Shown here piece by piece: positions 58,254 to 64,000 of a DNA stretch of 64,000 bases (within the stretch, counting starts at the first letter, position 1; the number at the start of each line of letters is the position of its first letter). Position numbers and translations under genes: made by a program. Where the stretch lies: contig JADZCD010000057.1 of assembly GCA_020851735.1 (NCBI GenBank), positions 1 to 64,000 of the forward strand. Reading direction: 5' to 3'. Under the pieces are notes generated by a model. The model made no database searches. It saw only the letters and a list, made by a program, of their open reading frames with translations, and had not been told where the DNA came from. The stretch comes from Phycisphaeraceae bacterium. GTDB taxonomy: Bacteria > Planctomycetota > Phycisphaerae > Phycisphaerales > Phycisphaeraceae.

Positions 58254-60203
58254 ATGTCAACCAAAGCCCGCGGCAGGCTGGGGTATCGTTCCATGCTGGG
58301 GGGGGGATGGACCAAGTGGCTGGCGTGCGGGGTGGTTTGGGGCGGTTTGCTGGTCGGATGCAGCGAAAAGAAGGAAGAAATCCGCAAGCCGCCGCCCCCG
58401 CCGGCCGCGCCGGTGTTTGTCGGGCCTAAGTTCTTGCACGGCACGGTGGGGTCGTTGACGCAGATCGACGGGTATCGCCCGCTGCTGGTCAGCGGGTGGG
58501 GATTTATGACGAATCTGGAGGGTACGGGATCGTCGGAAGTGCCGGCCTTCTTGCGGCAGTGGCTGATTACGGAAATGCGGCGGCGGGGCGTGGGCAGCTA
58601 CAAACTGGGCACAGCCGAGATGTCGCCGGAGGAGTTGATCCGCAGCACGGATACGGCCGTGGTGAAGGTGGAGGGCTTGATTCCGCCGGGGGCGAAGGTG
58701 GGGCGGCGGTTTGACGTGCTGGTTTCAGCCTTGCCTGGGACGCAGACGACGAGCCTGGAGAACGGGCAGTTGTGGACGACGGATTTGTCGATTTATGGGG
58801 CCAATCCGCGGATGATTTTTACGCGCAAGCGTGCCCAGGCTAACGGGACGATGTATCTGGACCCATTTGAGGACGAGCTGGCGGCCGAGAAGCGTCTGGA
58901 TCTGGAGCGGTCGGGGGCGATCCTGGCCGGCGGGGTGGTGACGGAGGACCGGGCGCTGGGGTTAATGCTCAACGAGCCCAGTTCCCAGCGGGCGCGGCTG
59001 ATCGCGGACCGGATCAACGAGCGGTTCCCGCACGAAAAGGCGACGCAATTCTTCAATACGGCGGTGGCCCGCAACGCCCAGCGGGTGGAATTGAACATTC
59101 CCCAGCGGTATGCGGGCAATCCGGAGCGATTCTTGGGGTTAGTCAAGAACCTTTACCTGCAATATCAGGAAGGTTTCGAGGTCGAGCAGGCCCGCCGGCT
59201 GGTAGAGGTGCTTAAGCAAGAGCCAAAGTACGAGAACGACGTGGCGTTGGCGTGGGAGTCGCTGGGCAAGACGGTGCTGCCGACGCTGCGCGGGCAGTAT
59301 GAGTCGGAGGCGATGGCGATAAGACTGGCGGCGTTGGCGGCCGGGACGGCGCTGGAGGATCAAAAATGCTTAGAGTCGCTGCTGAAGCTGGCGGCGCAGC
59401 CGGACGCGGAGTTGCGCAAGCGGGCGGCGGCGTTGCTGGCCCCGCTGTCGAAGAACGTGCGGGCGACGGAGGGGTTGAATCGACTCTTGGACGACGTCGA
59501 CCGTTCGGTGCGTTTGGCGGCCTATGAATCGTTGGCGGCGGTCAACGACCCGATCCTGGATCGTTTTGTGCTCGGTGAGAGGGAGAACTTCAAATTCGTG
59601 CTGGATCTGGTGCCGGCCAAGAAGCCGCTGGTGTATTTGACGGTCAAGGGTCTGCCGCGGGTGGTGGTTTTCAGTCCCAGGGCGGGCTTTAAAGAGCCGT
59701 TGACCGCCCGATTCTGGAACAATCGACTGATGATGCGGGCGGACGGCGGCAAATTGGAGCTTTTCTATCAGCCTCTGCCGGGAAGAGGCGTTAGCCGAAC
59801 GCTGGAGGTGGGGGCGACGATCGTTGACTTGGCGATTGCCATGGCCAGTCCGGAAGATTCCGAGGCCCAGAAGAAGGGACTGAATCTGTCGTTCAGCCGG
59901 GTCGCCAACGTGCTGTATCAATTGGACCGGCAGAAGGATCTGGAAGGTCCGCTGGAAGTGCAGGTCACGGGATTGGCTGAGCAGATCAAGACAATGCGTG
60001 AAGAACAGGTGGAGGAACCCATTCGTCCAGAGACGACAGGCCCGACGACGGAGCCGGCCGGTGACGTGCCGGGCGTGGACGTTAGACAAGACGGAGATAA
60101 TTCAAGAGGGCAAATTCCCGAGGGCGGGGGCGATTCCGGGGGCATTTCCGGAGGGGGTGTGGAAATCCCTAAGGACATCCCGCCTAATATGTCTGCGGAT
60201 TGA
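58254..60203 (+). CDS. FlgI-like lipoprotein with HEAT-type repeats
   Basis: A 649-residue lipoprotein: leader [15 protein letters not shown], membrane segment, lipobox LLVGCS (Cys near 42). Residues about 65-230 resemble flagellar P-ring protein Flg[21 protein letters not shown] and [20 protein letters not shown] followed by LSIYG. Residues about 360-440 are helical repeats of HEAT type ([30 protein letters not shown]). It is longer than FlgI (about 370 residues). ATG 58254 is preceded by AAGGGGA. The C-terminal linker (about 620-637, [12 protein letters not shown]) is R1-encoded. It may be a planctomycete P-ring variant or an unrelated outer-membrane protein. Confidence 0.72.
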   Translation: MSTKARGRLGYRSMLGGGWTKWLACGVVWGGLLVGCSEKKEEIRKPPPPPAAPVFVGPKFLHGTVGSLTQIDGYRPLLVSGWGFMTNLEGTGSSEVPAFLRQWLITEMRRRGVGSYKLGTAEMSPEELIRSTDTAVVKVEGLIPPGAKVGRRFDVLVSALPGTQTTSLENGQLWTTDLSIYGANPRMIFTRKRAQANGTMYLDPFEDELAAEKRLDLERSGAILAGGVVTEDRALGLMLNEPSSQRARLIADRINERFPHEKATQFFNTAVARNAQRVELNIPQRYAGNPERFLGLVKNLYLQYQEGFEVEQARRLVEVLKQEPKYENDVALAWESLGKTVLPTLRGQYESEAMAIRLAALAAGTALEDQKCLESLLKLAAQPDAELRKRAAALLAPLSKNVRATEGLNRLLDDVDRSVRLAAYESLAAVNDPILDRFVLGERENFKFVLDLVPAKKPLVYLTVKGLPRVVVFSPRAGFKEPLTARFWNNRLMMRADGGKLELFYQPLPGRGVSRTLEVGATIVDLAIAMASPEDSEAQKKGLNLSFSRVANVLYQLDRQKDLEGPLEVQVTGLAEQIKTMREEQVEEPIRPETTGPTTEPAGDVPGVDVRQDGDNSRGQIPEGGGDSGGISGGGVEIPKDIPPNMSAD

Positions 60204-60466
60204 CAAGTGTGTGTATGCTAGTGGGGGTTGAACGGCGTTTTGGGCGGTTAAATTCCGGGCGGGAGGTTGGGGAGCGATTGGGGGGGGGAAATTTCGGGGG
60301 AGTATTGGTTGCGGGTTGGCGAGTTGGTCGATTTTCTGATAACGAGGGGGGCTTAGCTGGGGCGAGCGTGGGAAGGATCGGGAGCGGGCGGAGGCCCGTG
60401 TGGGGAGATGAAGTTTTCCAGGCACACCCGGACCAAGTTCCGGGGGGCGACATGGAGGTCGAACTG
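60204..60466. other. Intergenic region upstream of smc
   Basis: A G-rich leader with a degenerate R1-like stretch near 60270-60302. No promoter motif is clear. The smc ribosome binding site GGAGGT is at 60454-60459. Confidence 0.5.
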
Positions 60467-63400
60467 ATGCGTCTGGCCAAAATCGTGTTGTGCGGGTTCA
60501 AGTCGTTTGCCGACCGGACGGAGATCCGCTTCGATCATCCGATCGTGGGGATTGTCGGGCCCAACGGCTGCGGCAAGAGCAACGTGGTGGACGCCATCAA
60601 GTGGGTGTTAGGCGAGCAATCCGCCAAGAGTCTGCGTGGCGGGGCGATGATGGACGTGATTTTCAACGGGTCGTCCACCCGCAAGCCGTCGGGCGTGGCG
60701 ATGGTGACGCTTGTCTTCGATAACCCGACGGATGCCGAAGGCAAGCGGGCGCTGGCGTTGGATTGTGCCCAAGTAAGCGTGACCCGGCGGCTGTACCGGG
60801 ACGGGTCGAGCGAATACCTGATCAACAATCAAAGAGCCCGCCTGCGCGACGTGCGTGAATTATTCATGGACACGGGGGTGGGAACCGACGCCTATTCGAT
60901 TATCGAGCAGGGGAAGGTGGACCTGCTCTTAGCGTCGAATCCGCAGGATCGGCGGGAGATATTTGAAGAGGCGGCGGGAATCAGCAAGTTCAAGGCCCGC
61001 AAGAAGGAAGCGATCCGCAAGCTGGAGCGTTGCGATCAGAATCTGGGCATCGCCCGCGAGCGGTTGGAGGAGGTTCAGAAGCGCTTGCGGGCGGTGAAGA
61101 TCCAGGCGGGTCGAGCCCGGGCGGCGCAGGAATACGGCGCGCGGCTGGCGGAACTGCGGCTGACCTACAGCCTGGCGGAATACGAGAAGCTGCGTCGGCG
61201 GCTGGGGGAAGTCGGCGAGGCGCTGGAGCAGGCGGAAGCGGACCGGGCGGTGGCGGGCCGGCGGCTGGCGGAATTGGAGCAGACGGCCGGCGAAAAGGCG
61301 GAAGAAAAGCAGGCGGTGGAGAGCCAACTGCGCGAAGTCGAGCACCAGCGGGTGGAGGTGGACGGCCAGCAGCAGCGTGCCCAGCAGCGCAGGCAATTTA
61401 CGGAAAAGGCCCTGGCGGAGCTGGCGCAGCAGATCCAGCGTGACAGCCAGCGATACGGAGAGTTGGAGGCCCGGCAGGTGCGCCTGGCGGAGGAAGCGGC
61501 GGGGCAAAAGGAGACCGTCGCGGGTCTGATCCATGCCCAGAAGGACGGGGAAGCCAGGCTAATGGCTGCGGAGGCTGAGCACCGGCGGCTGCAGCACGCG
61601 CTTAACGAGCAGCAGAGCCAGCTGGAGGATGAGAAGAACGGCATTGTCACGCTGATGCGGCAGGTGGCGAACCTGCACAATCAGATCAGCGCTTTGGATT
61701 CGCAAAAAGAGAATCTGCAGAGCGTGCGGGCGAAGCTGGGCGAGCGTGCGGAGGAAGTGGGGCGAGAGTTAGAGCAATTGCTGGCTGCCCGCGATGAAGC
61801 CCGGCAGCGGCTGGGGCAGGCCCGGCATCTGGCGTCCGAGCAGGCGGCCAAGCTGGAAGAGGTTAAGCGGCAGGCCAGTGAATTAGAGGGCGAACAGCGC
61901 GACGTGGCGGAGCGCTTGGCCAGCGACAAGGAAGCGCGGTCGGCGTTGGAATCGCGGCGGGCGCTCCTGCAGGAAATGGCGGACCGGCAGGAAGGGCTCA
62001 CCGATCCGGTGAAGGCGGTGTTGGCCCGCAAGGCGGGGGGCAACGGGGAAGCGACGTTCGCCTTTGTCAGGGGCGTATTGGCGGAATTGCTGGAGGCTGA
62101 CGAGGAACACGCCGGGCTGGTGGAAGCGGCGTTGGGGGACATGCAGCAGGCGCTGGTGGTGGATCGCTTAGGGGATTTGTGCGGCGACGCGCTGCGGGCC
62201 CTGGCGGGGCGGGTGCGGTTTATTCCGTTGGACCAGTGCCAGCTGCCGCGCGACGCGGACAAGATTCTGCCGGCCGAGCTGACGCGGGCGGTGGATTTGG
62301 TGCGTTATCCCGCAGCCCTTAGTCCCGCGGTGTGGAGCGTGTTGGGCACGACGGTGGTGGCTGACGACTTAGGCGCTGCCCGACGTCTGCGGGAGCTATT
62401 GCCCGGCGGGTGGCGATTTGTCACCAAGAACGGCGAAGTGCTGGAAGAGGACGGGCAGGTGACCGCTGGGCCGATGAACGCCCGCGCGGACGGCGGCGAG
62501 GGCGGGCTGATCAGCCGGCGGAGCGAATTGGCGCGTCTGCGCGGGCAGATCGCTGAGCGGGATGAGAAGATCGCCTTCGGCGTGGGACGGCTGATGGAGC
62601 TGTCGGACAAGGGCACGCACATCGACCGGGTGGGCCAGGAACTGCGGCAGGGGATTTATGAGGCCAACACGGCGGCGGTGGAAATCCAAAGCCGCCTGGA
62701 GCATCAGGAAAGCCGGATCGCCCGGCTCGAGCGCGAGCAGCCGGTGATCGCCGGCGAAGTGGAGCAGATTTACCGGCAATTGCAGGAGGCCGACGAAAAG
62801 AAGCGCCATCACACCGTGGCGGCTGAGCAACTGGAAGGCGATTCGGCAGCCCGGCAGGAGCGGGTGGCGGAATTGGATCGGGCGATCGCGGCATTGCGTG
62901 CCCAGGTCGACGGCGAGCGGGAAAAGGTGACCAGCCTGCGGGTGGAACTGGGCAAGGTGGCTGAGCAACTGGGCGCTGGGCAGCGGCAGATCCGGCAGAT
63001 CGAATTGGCCCAGGCGGATGTGGCCCGCGAAGGCAAGTTGCTCGAGGACCAGCTCAGTCACGATCGCGGGCGCGTCGAGGAATTGCAGGCCAGCGGGCAA
63101 CAGGCCGAGGCCGAAGCCCAGCAGGCGTTGGAGAAGCTTAAGGAACTGGACATTCGGCGGGACCTGGTGCTGCACCGGCTGCGGAAGATCGAAGCGGAGG
63201 TGGCGGAACTCGAAACCCGCCTGGCGGAAGAGCGCAGCGAGTTGGCCCAGATCGACAAGCGCATCAGCGAAGGGCAACTGGCCAAGCGCGAGGCGGAAGT
63301 GAAGCTCGAAGGCGTCTGCCAGCGTGCGGCTGAGCAACTGAATATTGATCTGGCCGCCGCCCACGCGGCCGCGACGGAAAAGGTGGACCCCGAAGCGATC

Positions 63401-64000
63401 GATTGGCCGGCCATCGAACAGGAAATGCGCGACTTGCGCGGCAAGCTGGAGCGTCTGGGCTCGGTGAACGTCGAAGCCATCGCCGAGCAGGACGAACTGG
63501 AAGAGCGGGCGGTGCAGATGCAGGAGCAGGTGGCCGACATCGAGCAGGCCAAGGCCCAATTGGAGCGCCTGATCCGGCAGATTAACGAGGATTCGCGCAA
63601 ACGGTTTGAAACCACCTTCCAGCAGGTGCGCGAGAACTTCGCGGGTTCCAACGGCATGTTCCGCCGCTTGTTCGGCGGGGGCAAGGCCGACCTGTTCCTC
63701 CAGCCGGACGAAAACGGGCAGGTGGACGTGCTGGAATCGGGCATCGAAATCATCGCCAAGCCGCCGGGCAAGGAGCCGCAGTCGATCAGCCTGCTTTCCG
63801 GCGGGGAAAAGACGATGACGGCCGTGGCCCTGGTGCTGTCGATCTTCCAGGCCAAGCCTTCGCCTTTCGCCGTGCTCGACGAAGTGGACGCCGCCCTGGA
63901 CGAAAGCAACGTGGAGCGATACACCCAGGTGGTGCGGACGTTCCTAGAGCACAGCCACTTTATTCTCATTACCCACCACAAGCGGACGATGCAGGTTTGC
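60467..64000 (+). CDS. smc: Chromosome segregation protein SMC (runs off the window end)
   Basis: The structural maintenance of chromosomes ATPase organises and segregates DNA. The visible 1178 residues start [16 protein letters not shown] with P-loop [12 protein letters not shown], then [20 protein letters not shown], a coiled coil, a hinge (about residues 500-680), a second coiled coil, and the signature [16 protein letters not shown] with Walker [16 protein letters not shown] and the ITHHKRTM switch. Only about the last 20-40 residues should be missing. I choose ATG 60467, preceded by GGAGGT at seven bases, over the ATG at 60452. No repeat insertion is seen in the whole gene. Confidence 0.96.
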   Translation, partial: MRLAKIVLCGFKSFADRTEIRFDHPIVGIVGPNGCGKSNVVDAIKWVLGEQSAKSLRGGAMMDVIFNGSSTRKPSGVAMVTLVFDNPTDAEGKRALALDCAQVSVTRRLYRDGSSEYLINNQRARLRDVRELFMDTGVGTDAYSIIEQGKVDLLLASNPQDRREIFEEAAGISKFKARKKEAIRKLERCDQNLGIARERLEEVQKRLRAVKIQAGRARAAQEYGARLAELRLTYSLAEYEKLRRRLGEVGEALEQAEADRAVAGRRLAELEQTAGEKAEEKQAVESQLREVEHQRVEVDGQQQRAQQRRQFTEKALAELAQQIQRDSQRYGELEARQVRLAEEAAGQKETVAGLIHAQKDGEARLMAAEAEHRRLQHALNEQQSQLEDEKNGIVTLMRQVANLHNQISALDSQKENLQSVRAKLGERAEEVGRELEQLLAARDEARQRLGQARHLASEQAAKLEEVKRQASELEGEQRDVAERLASDKEARSALESRRALLQEMADRQEGLTDPVKAVLARKAGGNGEATFAFVRGVLAELLEADEEHAGLVEAALGDMQQALVVDRLGDLCGDALRALAGRVRFIPLDQCQLPRDADKILPAELTRAVDLVRYPAALSPAVWSVLGTTVVADDLGAARRLRELLPGGWRFVTKNGEVLEEDGQVTAGPMNARADGGEGGLISRRSELARLRGQIAERDEKIAFGVGRLMELSDKGTHIDRVGQELRQGIYEANTAAVEIQSRLEHQESRIARLEREQPVIAGEVEQIYRQLQEADEKKRHHTVAAEQLEGDSAARQERVAELDRAIAALRAQVDGEREKVTSLRVELGKVAEQLGAGQRQIRQIELAQADVAREGKLLEDQLSHDRGRVEELQASGQQAEAEAQQALEKLKELDIRRDLVLHRLRKIEAEVAELETRLAEERSELAQIDKRISEGQLAKREAEVKLEGVCQRAAEQLNIDLAAAHAAATEKVDPEAIDWPAIEQEMRDLRGKLERLGSVNVEAIAEQDELEERAVQMQEQVADIEQAKAQLERLIRQINEDSRKRFETTFQQVRENFAGSNGMFRRLFGGGKADLFLQPDENGQVDVLESGIEIIAKPPGKEPQSISLLSGGEKTMTAVALVLSIFQAKPSPFAVLDEVDAALDESNVERYTQVVRTFLEHSHFILITHHKRTMQVC

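Noticed and set aside
62396-63559. A 387-codon open frame on the minus strand
   Set aside because: It lies entirely opposite smc, whose motifs are unambiguous; the antisense product is Leu/His/Gln-rich and typical of GC-rich shadow frames.

Overview
The window is GC-rich bacterial DNA, most likely from a planctomycete and probably the class Phycisphaerae. This is an inference from gene content: a surface protein with the planctomycete LEPRVLLSG leader followed by CSLREA and dockerin-like modules, three PEP-CTERM proteins, a formylglycine-type sulfatase, apiosidase-like and GH43-like glycan proteins, UroD-like proteins with HxCG or HLDG motifs, and flagellar proteins FlgM and FlgI-like. There is one tRNA gene (Cys, GCA) and no rRNA, CRISPR array, phage or transposase gene.

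Layout: 1-2.1 kb, rsmJ and an RNase Z-like gene in ATGA overlap; 2.2-7.5 kb, tRNA-Cys, a lipoprotein, a degenerate HD-GYP protein, the AMMECR1/Memo pair and a membrane diguanylate cyclase; 7.5-8.5 kb, a hairpin-dense region without genes; 8.5-12.3 kb, ymdB, nrdR, a CBS protein and a UroD-like protein; 12.6-16.5 kb, a BlaI repressor with its own operators and an outsized M56 sensor protease; 16.9-21.2 kb, transaldolase, an O-methyltransferase, a SpoU methyltransferase and an oxidoreductase; 21.4-24.2 kb, a four-gene phospholipid operon; 24.3-34.7 kb, a secreted protein, mdh, ribH-nusB, ftsY-lepB, pdxH and an aldolase; 34.8-47.4 kb, PEP-CTERM, sulfatase and glycan genes around a glycerate kinase and an unusual enolase homologue; 47.5-52.3 kb, small lipoproteins, a methyltransferase, flgM and folP; 52.9-56.4 kb, the giant beta-helix protein; 56.6-64 kb, a PH-domain protein, hpt, a FlgI-like lipoprotein and smc, which runs off the window end.

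The most unusual feature is a dense population of short, mostly palindromic repeats, at least a dozen families, lying between genes and also in frame inside coding sequences. The names used here are: R1, G-rich ACTTCCGGGGGCGGGG; R2, hairpin CCCCCGGC-AGA-GCCGGGGG; R3, a hairpin followed by CGCTAAAC; R4, the CTTGCTGACGCGCGCGGCTC element; R5, a 120-bp inverted repeat with GCCAAG-rich ends; R7, the CACACAGCA...TGCTGTGTG hairpin next to GCACCC; R8, AGCCCAGGGA...TCCCTGGGCT; R9, CCCCGCAT...ATGCGGGG; R11, GGGTGGCTGGGGCTAAGGCG; R12, CCCTCTCCCTC-aaa-GAGGGAGAGGG. Heptamer arrays of AATGACG flank a separate conserved core. At least thirteen proteins carry repeat-encoded Pro/Gly/Ser-rich segments, including housekeeping enzymes (Hpt, malate dehydrogenase, SpoU methyltransferase), and one PH-domain protein devotes about 105 of 296 residues to them. 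The pattern is analogous to Rickettsia palindromic elements but with many more families packed together, and it is the best candidate for an undescribed system in this window.
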